A stretch of DNA of 64,000 nucleotides from NCBI GenBank assembly GCA_030377865.1, contig JAUCGA010000004.1, positions 50,324 through 114,323 of the forward strand, given 5' to 3'. Positions 24,923-32,929 of this stretch are shown piece after piece (position 1 is the stretch's first letter; every line of letters starts with the position of its first letter). The notes under the pieces are model-generated. The model was not told the origin of the DNA. It worked only from the letters and a program-made list of their open reading frames with translations, and searched no databases. The position numbers and the translations under genes are program-made. Source of the DNA: Anaerolineales bacterium HSG25 (GTDB lineage: Bacteria > Chloroflexota > Anaerolineae > 4572-78 > J111).

Positions 24923-25144
24923 TTATGACCTGATTTTTGAGGCTGAGACAATCGCGCCCAAACACCATGTTATCCCATGCTGAGTTATCTTGACGGGAGA
25001 CCCGATATGTACAACTCCTTCAATCAGTTCTGCTTTTTTTAAGTCGGGTAACTTCTCATACCGTGCCTCAAACTCTAGGCGGTTGAGATGGTCACCATTT
25101 TCTAGCAATGGCTTGGTGTATAACTGTTCGGGAATGACTAACAT
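24923..25144 (-). pseudogene. Truncated Uma2 (DUF820) family nuclease fragment
   Basis: The 73-residue frame matches the beginning of Uma2 proteins: DHLNRLEFEARYEKLPDLK, AELIEGVVHIGSPVK and QHG. Uma2 proteins are usually near 190-250 residues with a PD-(D/E)XK core that follows this point; here the frame runs into unrelated residues and stops. It is interpreted as a 5' fragment fused to other debris, next to the helicase remnant. Confidence 0.65.
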
Positions 25145-25177
25145 GTGCTCGCTCCTTTCAATTTTAGATTGGCGATT

Positions 25178-26296
25178 TTAGATTTTAGATGATAACACTA
25201 CCTCAAACTCAGACAATGTATCCACTGTCAAAGCAACTTCACTCAGAGCTTTCAAGCTATCCAAGGACAACCGTTTCAGCTTTTTCTCAAAATGATCTAT
25301 CTCCACCTTAAAGCGAACTGCTAAAATCCGGGATATTGTCTCGACAAGTGCTTCTCGGCCCTCTTCTCGGCCCTCTTCTCGGCCCTCTTCTCGGCCTTCC
25401 TCTCGACCTTCCTCTCGGCCTTCTTCAATACCCTCTATTCGACCTTCACGTATACCATCCTCATAATATCCCCGCTCCCACCGATTTACCTCCTCCCACA
25501 TTTCATCCTCGCTCTCTATGTACTCATAATCCTCCTCGGTTAAACTACTTTTGTTCAAACGACGCATTATCTCCGAAAATATCTCATCTTCCCTGAACTC
25601 ATCAAAATCTTCCGCTACATTCTCTCGATTGCGGCTTTTTTCTGCAAAACGGAACCAGCGTTCATACTTTTCTCCGTATAATTTTTTTACGATGTTCCGT
25701 TGTAGCATAAACACCAACCGATTCTGAGCCAAAAAATCCAAACTCTTTGCCGGATTCGAGGCTACTTTTAACACTCGTTCTCGCTCGCTCAACAACTCTT
25801 TCACCTCTGGATTGTGCCATAAACGCCTATTCCGCAAAAACTCCATCACCAACTCTGGAGTCATGCTGTAGGCGACACAGTTCTCCTTGAAACGCAACGC
25901 ATCATTTGCCAACCAAATCAAGGTCAGCACTGGAGCTAACGCTTTGTAATCACGTACCTTCCTAGCTCTTTTCGTTAGCTGGCTCGTGACAAGCCGCTTC
26001 TTAGGTAAACTCTCTAATTGTAGACCGGAGTTTAGGGCATGATACAAATAAAACCGTTGTATGATGTCTGGTTTATACCATTGCTGCATATCCACAATGG
26101 TATAACGTCCATCCATCTTACAACGAAAATCAAACTCGACAATCGCCGCATCATCGGTCACTTGGTGTTTTTCTGGTAATCGTTCAAACGAAGTAATGGT
26201 GACACCCAGAAAATCTTCCAGAAATCGTTGGGCAATCCTCTCCTCAGAGAAGACCTTTTTGAAATATCTATCATAATTCAGTGGGGCAAGGTACAT
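25178..26296 (-). CDS. Rpn-like PD-(D/E)XK nuclease/transposase-family protein with Glu-Gly-Arg repeats
   Basis: The start at 26296 (MYLAPLNYD) is preferred, since GGAG lies upstream. The N-terminal half follows the Rpn/PDDEXK transposase pattern: FLEDFLGV, then VEFDFRCKMDGRYTIVDMQQW, the last having D-x-Q in place of the usual E-x-Q. Near residues 285-315 there is a run of EGRE units encoded by a tandem 12-base repeat (about 25352-25430), probably a charged helix. The last 50 residues (LAVRFKVEIDHFEKKLKRL) form a small helical domain. Family members promote recombination; the role here is unproven. Confidence 0.75.
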   Translation of the reverse strand: MYLAPLNYDRYFKKVFSEERIAQRFLEDFLGVTITSFERLPEKHQVTDDAAIVEFDFRCKMDGRYTIVDMQQWYKPDIIQRFYLYHALNSGLQLESLPKKRLVTSQLTKRARKVRDYKALAPVLTLIWLANDALRFKENCVAYSMTPELVMEFLRNRRLWHNPEVKELLSERERVLKVASNPAKSLDFLAQNRLVFMLQRNIVKKLYGEKYERWFRFAEKSRNRENVAEDFDEFREDEIFSEIMRRLNKSSLTEEDYEYIESEDEMWEEVNRWERGYYEDGIREGRIEGIEEGREEGREEGREEGREEGREEGREALVETISRILAVRFKVEIDHFEKKLKRLSLDSLKALSEVALTVDTLSEFEVVLSSKI

Positions 26297-26754
26297 TATA
26301 AAAATCTCCATCAGAATAAGTTGGTAGGCAGATCATAAGAGTCTATAGATGTTTAGATAAATATTTTCAGCCATCACCTTCCCGCAAGTTCTAAACTTGC
26401 GGGAAGGTTGGCCTTGAATTGAAAACCATTATCTGAAAGACTTAAGACCAGACAGGTTTTAGAAACCTGTCTGGTCTTAAGTTGAACAAATCACCCACCT
26501 ACCAATTATTTGCTACACATCACGTATCACACCAGAAATTGTAATCCGGTTAAAGCCTGTGGACAAATAACGCATCCCTGTGCGAATGGGCGAATGGACG
26601 AATGGCGAATATGCGAATGGGTGAATGGCGAATATGCGAGTGGGTGAATGGGCGAATCCACTTTTCACTATCCACTTTTCACTATCCACTATCTTCTCCG
26701 TGCTACCACCTAGCCCCATGCCCTAGCAACCTATGACCCGTTTTCGTAGTTACT
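26297..26754. repeat. Intergenic repeats: M6, palindromes and GCGAATGG microrepeats
   Basis: An M6 copy (about 26340-26443) has the CTTCCCGCAAG palindrome. It is followed by AGACCAGACAGGTTTT/AAAACCTGTCTGGTCT, and then near 26577-26660 an irregular tandem of GCGAATGG and GCGAATAT units, ending with a duplicated CCACTTTTCACTAT. No gene is seen. Confidence 0.55.
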
Positions 26755-26758
26755 ATCG

Positions 26759-26787
26759 TTGAGAGTGCGCTTCCAATTTGTTACTAT
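26759..26787 (+). promoter_or_regulatory. Candidate sigma-70-type promoter of the cohesin/dockerin gene
   Basis: TTGAGA (26759-26764) and TACTAT (26782-26787) are separated by 17 bases, a good match to a housekeeping promoter. It would leave a leader of about 175 bases containing a CCTACAAG/CTTGTAGG hairpin near 26878-26906. This is a prediction from sequence only. Confidence 0.4.
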
Positions 26788-26969
26788 AGAGCCAGATAAA
26801 AAAATTAGTTACAACCCCACACGACGAAGGAGGCTTTATGGCATGAAACGAGTTAAGCGGGTGTAATAAACTGTTCCTCCTACAAGGTGCGAAGCTTCTT
26901 GTAGGTGTTGATTGAAACGAAGACAAATAATAAATTAACCAATAACTAAAATTTATGGAGGATTATATA

Positions 26970-29051
26970 ATGAAAGTTCAACGAATTACAACCTCAATTG
27001 CCCTTGCTTTGGGCATGTTAGTACTGTTTATGTTACCGATTGTAGCTTGGCAGGGTGCAAGAGAAGCGTATGCTCAAGATGTGGGAGCGGCACGTATTAG
27101 TGGAATAACCGTTGATATTACCCCCACCGCAGGCTTGATTTTGGATGTTAATGACCTCGGTGATACTGAAATTCGGATTGATCCGACCTCAGTTTCTCTA
27201 GTTTCACCAACAACCGCCATCACCCTTTATAAAGCTCGTTTTGAACTTAAGTATGATGTTGATTTGGTCAGACGGGTTTCTCTTGATGCGAGTACTGCGG
27301 CTCAAACATTTGGTGGCGTGGTACAAGATATCAATGATGACAATGATGGTACGGTATTTTTTAACTTGACCTTTGATGCCGCAACACCGATGACCTTGAC
27401 CACCACGACCGTAGAAAGTTTGGTCGATATTGAATGGCAATGTTTAGATGTTGGTACGTCGGTGATTGATTTGGTTGATGTCGATTTAGATATGACTGAT
27501 GGTCTTCAATCGCCTGACACGGCAACTGATGGCAGTGTTATCTGCGACCGCCCTGCATCAGCTATTGGTATTGAACCCGAAGAATCTCGTACTTTTGGAA
27601 TTGGTGAGGAGGTAGAAAGTACCGTTATAGTAACCGATGTGATGGATGTGTATGGAATTGACTTTGGTGTCAAGTTTAACAATAACGTGGTAGAGGTAAA
27701 AGACGTGCAAGCTACTGGTTTATTAGCCAATACCAATCCTACTTGGGAAGTGCGAGGGGACTTGTTACTCTTCTATGGTCGAGCAAGTGATGCCCTTGAT
27801 GGTAGTGGTCCAATTGCAAATATCACTTGGAAAACTTTAGAAGCAGGTGTATCGCAACAAACCTTTGATGGTGTAAACACTAAATTTCTTGACCAGAACG
27901 GACAACAAGTTAAAAAACTTCAGCCTTCAGCTTTACAACCAGAAACACGAGTAGCTGGTGGGGCAATCATCGTCGAACCTGCTCCGGCTGAACTTTACTT
28001 TGAAAGTGCGGCTCTGAATGTTGGGGCTGGCTCAAGCACTAATCAAGATGTGAAGATTTCTGGGGTAAGCAATATCTGTGAAGTTTTATATCGGGTCACG
28101 TTTGATCCCAGTGCAGTTCAAGTTGTTGATGCCGACCCCAGTTTAGAGGGTATACAAATTGAAGTTGGTAGCTTGTTCAGTAGCAATGTCAATGTTTCAG
28201 AAAATGTGGTTAATAATGTTGCCGGTACGATTGACTTCCGAGTTCGTTCACAATCGGCGCTCAGTGCTCTAACTACACCCGGACAAGTTGCTCAAATTAC
28301 GTGGCAAGGCTTAACCGGCTCTACCAATCTCTCCTTTGTCCAACACTCAGTTTTCGATTGTGACAATGACAACATTCAACACGAGATTCGAGCCGACTCT
28401 GCTCCCGGTTCTATTACAGTGAGCGGTAGTGCTCCTGTACCGACTGCCGTTCCAACAGGCGAACCGACTGCCGTTCCAACAGGCGAACCGACTGCCGTTC
28501 CAACAGGCGAACCAACTGCTGTTCCGACAGGCGAACCGACTGCTGTTCCAACAGGCGAACCGACTGCTGTTCCAACAGGCGAACCGACTGCTGTTCCAAC
28601 CACCGACCCAACGAATAACATCACCGGTCGTATCCGCTTAGAAGGAAGTGACGCTCACACCGATTTCTCAATTCACGCCGACAGTGTACCGTGCAGTAGC
28701 TTCTCAGCAACTGATAGCAACAAGGTCGATGCCACGATTACCCCAAATAGTAGCGGCAATGATGCTTCTTTCAGCATACCAGCCGGAACCTACCAATGTC
28801 TGCAAGTGGTGCGTGAAGATTACTTATCCACCCAACGAAGTAGCCCCTCTGGTGATTTAGGGTACACTGAACTGCAAGCGGGTGACTTCAATAATGATGG
28901 TACAATCAGTATCTTTGACCTCGCCTATATCGGTGATAAGTATGGCAAGGCTGATGGTCGGGCTGACTTTAATGATGACGGTACTGTCGATATCTTCGAT
29001 ATTTCTGTCGTAGCTGGAAATTACAATATGACTGGCCCGCTTACCTACTAG
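26970..29051 (+). CDS. Secreted protein with cohesin-like domains, Pro/Thr repeat linker and dockerin-like end
   Basis: The start at 26970 follows GGAGG by 8 bases; an ATG at 26955 would read through that site. A signal peptide ends near AYA-QDV (residue 36). Two to three cohesin/carbohydrate-binding-like beta domains fill about residues 40-480 (YGIDFGVKFNNNVVEV is typical). A linker of six TAVPTGEP units and one TAVPTTDP follows, from a 24-base tandem repeat at about 28437-28605. After a small beta domain come two calcium-binding dockerin-type loops, DFNNDGTISIFDL and DFNDDGTVDIFDI. It is probably an extracellular scaffold or matrix protein. Its partners are not in the window. Confidence 0.8.
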   Translation: MKVQRITTSIALALGMLVLFMLPIVAWQGAREAYAQDVGAARISGITVDITPTAGLILDVNDLGDTEIRIDPTSVSLVSPTTAITLYKARFELKYDVDLVRRVSLDASTAAQTFGGVVQDINDDNDGTVFFNLTFDAATPMTLTTTTVESLVDIEWQCLDVGTSVIDLVDVDLDMTDGLQSPDTATDGSVICDRPASAIGIEPEESRTFGIGEEVESTVIVTDVMDVYGIDFGVKFNNNVVEVKDVQATGLLANTNPTWEVRGDLLLFYGRASDALDGSGPIANITWKTLEAGVSQQTFDGVNTKFLDQNGQQVKKLQPSALQPETRVAGGAIIVEPAPAELYFESAALNVGAGSSTNQDVKISGVSNICEVLYRVTFDPSAVQVVDADPSLEGIQIEVGSLFSSNVNVSENVVNNVAGTIDFRVRSQSALSALTTPGQVAQITWQGLTGSTNLSFVQHSVFDCDNDNIQHEIRADSAPGSITVSGSAPVPTAVPTGEPTAVPTGEPTAVPTGEPTAVPTGEPTAVPTGEPTAVPTGEPTAVPTTDPTNNITGRIRLEGSDAHTDFSIHADSVPCSSFSATDSNKVDATITPNSSGNDASFSIPAGTYQCLQVVREDYLSTQRSSPSGDLGYTELQAGDFNNDGTISIFDLAYIGDKYGKADGRADFNDDGTVDIFDISVVAGNYNMTGPLTY

Positions 29052-29098
29052 GCGAACCAAGAAATGTAACTAGAGCCAATCTTGAATAGAGATTGACA

Positions 29099-29146
29099 GA
29101 TAAAAAAAAGAGCCTTACCGGATTATCCGGTAAAGCTCTTTTTTTG
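29099..29146. terminator. Bidirectional rho-independent terminator
   Basis: The stem AGAGCCTTACCGGAT/ATCCGGTAAAGCTCT is flanked by AAAAAA on the left and TTTTTTT on the right. It ends the cohesin/dockerin gene. On the minus strand it lies downstream of the Uma2 gene and could serve that too. Confidence 0.85.
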
Positions 29147-29210
29147 GTTTAGAGAAGATAGCCGCTTGATGTGGGGAGGGTACGACAAGCCATGCATCGG
29201 ACATGCTCCC

Positions 29211-30050
29211 TCACGAGGTGTTTTGCGCTTGCCTTAACAGCGCCTCAACGTCTGCTAACCGAGCTTGAGTAGCCCGTAATTCTGCCTCGGTCTGTTGATG
29301 AGCCTCAACTTCGGCCTGTAATTCTGCCTCGACTAGTTGACGAGCCTCTTGGTCAGATAAAAGCAATTCACCATTTTGGTCGGTAACGATAAATTGGGTT
29401 TTGGCCTCATTAACACTGAGCCAAACTTGGTTAATCTGGCTAAATATCCGGCCCTGTTTATCCGGTTTGACTTCGGTGTAAATTGCACCCTGTAACCGAT
29501 AGCCTAAAATCTCATACTGTACCGCGCCATTTTCCTTTAACCATGAATCAATGATGATATATTCGGCTACCTGCGCTTGTTCATAAATTGCCACTTTTGA
29601 GGTTCGATCCGGTTGCCGATAGCGGGGCGATACAACCTCTAACACAAAGATGGGTCGAGTTTTTTCCAGAGCCACATCAAAGGAGCTACGGGGTTTATCC
29701 GGCTCGACAACATCAGGAATCACCATCACGTCGGGGGCTGGTTGTTTTAGCCATTTCAACGCCCATAATATTTTCAGGTCGCTGTAAACGGTCAGTTCAT
29801 TGTCGCGGTGTAAGTATCGAAACATCCCTTTAAGGGCTTCGACATCATCATTATGGAGCGTGCCTTGCATGAATAAATCTCCTTCTTGGGGGTCGAGAAA
29901 ATCATCAAGTGAGAGGGGTTGGTAGCTATAAAGTTTTTTACCCTCATCATCATAGCTAATAAGGGTACGATAGCCGTAGTAGAACTCATCATCAATCTGT
30001 TCTAAAATTTGTTCTGAATCGGCTAGTAATTGGGCTGTTTGTGTCGTCAT
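29211..30050 (-). CDS. Uma2 (DUF820) family PD-(D/E)XK nuclease-like protein
   Basis: The start at 30050 (MTTQTAQ) follows GGAGG; the longer frame to 30092 crosses that site. The product is 279 residues. The core shows APDVMVIPDV and PIFVLEVVSP, the Asp and Glu positions of the Uma2 nuclease fold, then IYEQAQVAEYIIIDSW. The last 60 residues are a Glu/Ala/Gln-rich coiled coil. The family is very abundant in filamentous cyanobacteria and Chloroflexota, and its role is uncertain. An IS3 remnant lies directly upstream. Confidence 0.8.
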   Translation of the reverse strand: MTTQTAQLLADSEQILEQIDDEFYYGYRTLISYDDEGKKLYSYQPLSLDDFLDPQEGDLFMQGTLHNDDVEALKGMFRYLHRDNELTVYSDLKILWALKWLKQPAPDVMVIPDVVEPDKPRSSFDVALEKTRPIFVLEVVSPRYRQPDRTSKVAIYEQAQVAEYIIIDSWLKENGAVQYEILGYRLQGAIYTEVKPDKQGRIFSQINQVWLSVNEAKTQFIVTDQNGELLLSDQEARQLVEAELQAEVEAHQQTEAELRATQARLADVEALLRQAQNTS

Positions 30051-30101
30051 GATAACCTCCGTTTTATTACCCTGATACTCATCAGGGGACAAGTGGGTAA
30101 T

Positions 30102-30173
30102 TGTTATGATAATGCTTTGGCTAAAAGGGTCAATGGCATCTTGAAAATTGAGTATCTCCTTGATGCCTTGTTT
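30102..30173 (+). pseudogene. Remnant of an IS3-family transposase (orfB C-terminal part)
   Basis: One frame reads CYDNALAKRVNGILKIEYLL. This corresponds to the DNA-binding end of the IS3-family integrase core, where DNALAER-NG-LK-E is strongly conserved, including its catalytic Glu position. No more of the element is present, so it is a short fossil. Confidence 0.65.
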
Positions 30174-30212
30174 ATCTTTACAACTTCAAGAGACCTCACC
30201 TCTCTCTTGTTA

Positions 30213-30361
30213 TAGTCTTTCAGATAATCTTTTTCAGTTTATTGTCACCCTACAAGCGTGACCTCCAATTACCGTAGGTGACGCTTGTAGCGTCACGTGA
30301 ACATCTGTAAATTTATTTCAGGACTTGACACCACCGATTATCCGGTAAAGCTCTCTTGAGT
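30213..30361. repeat. M6-like element and partial terminator copy
   Basis: AGTCTTTCAGATAATCTTTTTCAG starts an M6-like copy ending near 30312 (GAACATCTGTAA), with a CACGCTTGTAGCGTCACG-type hairpin inside. It is followed by CCGATTATCCGGTAAAGCTCT, a partial duplicate of the terminator stem at 29099-29146. Confidence 0.5.
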
Positions 30362-31183
30362 TTAGGCCAGTTTAGAAGAAGCCACCTCCGGCAGATTTTC
30401 TGCCAACCAATCGGCCATTGGTGGACGCAGTTGGGGCGCTGGAACCGGTTTCCGATAATCAATCCGCCATTCATAGCCGGAGCGTTGATAGATCGAATCA
30501 ATCGCCGCTCGTAAATCAATCGTCACATCTGGATCAGGCTCTAGCAGGGGAATGGGTAACATGGGGAATGGTTCATTAAGAGAAACAGGCCAAATTTGCG
30601 ATATTCGGTTAAAACTGAACTCGCTGACTCTATCCTCACCACCCCGATTAACCAGTAACAGATAGTCACACTCTAAAGGCGGTTCATTCAGTTCTGGGCC
30701 GGGTCGAGTTCCTCGGCGTAACAAATCTAATTCTACCAGATGTACGGGTGATCGCAGGAGTTTGCCCCGTTTTTCACGATATTTACTCAATCCCTGCCCT
30801 TGTTTATTATAGGGCGATAAAATCTCTATCGCGGTGACCAGTTGGCTTGTTTTGGTGACATAGATTTTCACCGTTCGTAATTTCACTCTGGTGGATAAGA
30901 TGGCTCGTTCAATTGGGGCTGATGGAGCTAAAACGGCTGATTCTGCCACTGCTCCATACGTATCGGGTCGTTTGAAGACTCCCACGTCGGGATAAATCTC
31001 TTCTCGCGGGAGCATAATCTGCACCGGCCCGGTAGAGGTATATGTTTCGACATCGGCATAATATTTAGGGCCAATCGGTGGATTTAGCTGGGCTTTAATT
31101 TCTGTTGCCAAATCATGATGAAATCCTGACCAGATTTCGCTATCTTCAAAATAGGGATCCATTCCCGGAAATGGTGATGGCAT
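30362..31183 (-). CDS. DUF4058 family protein
   Basis: GGAGA precedes the ATG. The 273 residues match this family, known mostly from cyanobacteria and Chloroflexota. The start MPSPFPGMDPYFE is diagnostic, with YPDVGV and LVTAIEILSPYNK in the middle resembling a PD-(D/E)XK core. The function is unknown. It lies in a run with Uma2 and Rpn proteins on the same strand, but the gaps are filled with repeats, so an operon is unlikely. Confidence 0.85.
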   Translation of the reverse strand: MPSPFPGMDPYFEDSEIWSGFHHDLATEIKAQLNPPIGPKYYADVETYTSTGPVQIMLPREEIYPDVGVFKRPDTYGAVAESAVLAPSAPIERAILSTRVKLRTVKIYVTKTSQLVTAIEILSPYNKQGQGLSKYREKRGKLLRSPVHLVELDLLRRGTRPGPELNEPPLECDYLLLVNRGGEDRVSEFSFNRISQIWPVSLNEPFPMLPIPLLEPDPDVTIDLRAAIDSIYQRSGYEWRIDYRKPVPAPQLRPPMADWLAENLPEVASSKLA

Positions 31184-31678
31184 TATTATCTCCTTTTTTA
31201 GCTAAGAAAAATTCTAGAATTCAAATTCTAAACAAAAGTTGGTAGTGGCGCAGAAGTAGTGGTACGGATCCGTTAGCTACCCGCAAGTTTAGAACTTGCG
31301 GGTAGCTGACCACTACCTATGCAGGACTACCCAAAAGTTTGTCGATTCATCGGATTACAGATTTTCTGGACACATATTTATCAGATGACAGCAAAAAAAA
31401 TCCGTGTTTATCCGCATCCTAATTGTCTTTGTTGAGAAACGATAAACTTCTGTCTAAATTCTGTTCATCTAATTTTAACTAAATGTTTCTGTAAGGCACG
31501 TGGAGTAGGCACGCGTCGTGCCGCACCGCGGGTGCTGACTCCTCAATTGGAATGTTTTATTTCTTCCGTCTGCCTAACATCAGGGTCTGAGTCAAATGGG
31601 AATAACGACAGTTTTGAAATAAAAATACTAAAGGACTTCAGATTCGGCCATCTTTGTTCCAATCAAACTTATCGGCTT
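31184..31678. repeat. Intergenic region with palindromes and an M7 element
   Basis: GCTACCCGCAAGTTT/AGAACTTGCGGGTAGC is a palindrome near 31276-31308. An M7 element occupies 31495-31574, flanked by TAA on both sides, with GGCACG and, inverted, GGCAGACGG ends. A second M7 lies at 49769-49869. The rest shows no gene. A string of A (CAGCAAAAAAAATCCG) near 31392 lies in unassigned sequence. Confidence 0.55.
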
Positions 31679-32551
31679 TCATGACTCCTTTGTTGTCAAC
31701 GCATTGATTTCCTCAATGGTCAGACCTGTCAATTCAGCAATTTCAGTCACGTCATATCCTTTGATCTTCATTTTATGAGCGGTTTCAACACGGCCTCCCT
31801 GATGGCCTTTCTGGAAAGCATGTTCAATAGCTCCTCGCTCGTCCTGAATTCGTATGCCCCGATATTCATAAGCCTCCAAATCATCTTTACCCCAACCAAA
31901 CCTATCAGCTGTTTTGTAGGCATCTTGTAAGGCTGGCTCATCAACATGCTCAGGTATGACATCTAAATCATTAGCATGTTTGATAAAATAGACCCATTTT
32001 TCCAACAGTGTTGTCACCTCTTTTTCTGTCTTATTAAAGTGTGGCAACTCAATAAAGTTCAACTCTAAATCCTTGAACTCTTGCTGATGGGTTTCTGTAT
32101 TCAAAATCTGATGACGGCTCAGATAATGGAAAGGCGTATATTCGTTTTTGCCCTTTTCTTTGCCTTTATTGGCGAATAAAATAAAATCTAAAACACCAAT
32201 AAAGAAAACTTGGTTTAATTTTGGATAATCCTCACCTCGTTCAATCTGTGAGGCGTAGGCTTTGGCTAGATAATAGGTAAAGCGTTTGCGGATACCGGTG
32301 GTGTAAGCGATCTGCATCTCCACGATAAACGTAATGCCCCGCTTATCGGTGGCACGTACATCGAGAATGGTGGTTTTCAGCTTCTCGAGTTTGGGGGTTT
32401 GATAAGGGTTGAGAATTTGAACCGACTGAATTGTTTTATCTTTTTGTAGACCTAGCACTGCGTTTAGAAAACTAATCAAGATGTCACTTTTTTCTTGGCT
32501 TCCGAATATTTTCCGAAAGGCAACATCATTTCTTGGATTAACAAATTTCAT
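31679..32551 (-). CDS. Rpn family recombination-promoting nuclease/putative transposase
   Basis: AGGAG lies 9 bases before the ATG. The 290-residue product begins MKFVNPRNDVAFRKIFGS, the usual opening of PD-(D/E)XK Rpn proteins. The catalytic set is ILDVRATDKRGITFIVEMQ (Asp, then E-x-Q). A helix-turn-helix-like end, MKIKGYDVTEIAELTGLT, closes the protein and could bind DNA. RpnA-type proteins raise RecA-independent recombination; the role here is inferred from family. It is followed on the minus strand only by repeats. Confidence 0.88.
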   Translation of the reverse strand: MKFVNPRNDVAFRKIFGSQEKSDILISFLNAVLGLQKDKTIQSVQILNPYQTPKLEKLKTTILDVRATDKRGITFIVEMQIAYTTGIRKRFTYYLAKAYASQIERGEDYPKLNQVFFIGVLDFILFANKGKEKGKNEYTPFHYLSRHQILNTETHQQEFKDLELNFIELPHFNKTEKEVTTLLEKWVYFIKHANDLDVIPEHVDEPALQDAYKTADRFGWGKDDLEAYEYRGIRIQDERGAIEHAFQKGHQGGRVETAHKMKIKGYDVTEIAELTGLTIEEINALTTKES

Positions 32552-32648
32552 AATTGCTCGCTCCTTGTTCTAATTCAACGATTTTAGAAAGTATACTCAA
32601 TTTGTCTAACAATTGAAATCAGTTATTGGTCGTTGAAATTGATAGATT

Positions 32649-32695
32649 ATCAAAAAGCCTACCGGATTATCATGATCCGGTAGGCTTTTTGATTC
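32649..32695. terminator. Rho-independent terminator-like hairpin
   Basis: AATCAAAAAGCCTACCGGAT and ATCCGGTAGGCTTTTTGATT form a long perfect stem with A and T runs at its ends, so it can work in both directions. It lies downstream of gltX (minus strand) and upstream of the Rpn gene. Confidence 0.8.
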
Positions 32696-32719
32696 TGTGT
32701 TTTTGTAATTCAACACTTT

Positions 32720-32829
32720 GGCAGTTCTAATTTTAAAATTCTTCCAACGTTCCCTGAGCTTGTCGAAGGGAACTGGCTTCGACAGGCTCAGCCAACACTT
32801 CTTGGGAGGTTTATTTTCTTGGAATTGCC
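32720..32829. mobile_element. M1 element (110 bp, TTT duplication)
   Basis: GGCAGTTCT and, inverted, GGCAATTCC are the ends, with TTCTTCCAA/TTGGGAGG blocks inside. The core carries TCCCTGAGCTTGTCGAAGGG followed by its inverted form TTCGACAGGCTCAG. TTT flanks both sides (32717-32719 and 32830-32832). Confidence 0.75.
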
Positions 32830-32832
32830 TTT

Positions 32833-32923
32833 GTAAAAGTTCAGTAAAACGGCCCTAGAAACCCGATTTCTTTGAGAAATCGGGTTTCTGATGCTCTTTC
32901 TAGCGAGTTCACTGAATATTTAC
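32833..32923. mobile_element. M4 element (91 bp, 8-bp duplication) at the gltX stop
   Basis: It runs from GTAAAAGTTCAG to CTGAATATTTAC with the hairpin AAACCCGATTTCT/AGAAATCGGGTTT. TTGCCTTT is present on both sides (32825-32832 and 32924-32931) as a perfect 8-bp duplication. The left flank includes the end of the M1 element, so M4 arrived after M1. The right duplication runs into the gltX stop codon at 32930-32932. Confidence 0.88.
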
Positions 32924-32929
32924 TTGCCT

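Noticed and set aside
25352..25430. 12-base tandem as CRISPR or regulatory iterons
   Set aside because: It lies inside an intact coding frame and encodes a Glu-Gly-Arg helix.
28376..28641. Overlapping frames on both strands in the Pro/Thr repeat region
   Set aside because: A 24-base repeat opens all frames. Only the secreted-protein frame has domains and a ribosome-binding site.
30030..30215. 61-residue plus-strand frame as a gene
   Set aside because: Only the middle part matches an IS3 transposase; the rest overlaps the Uma2 start and a repeat. It is annotated as a fossil.
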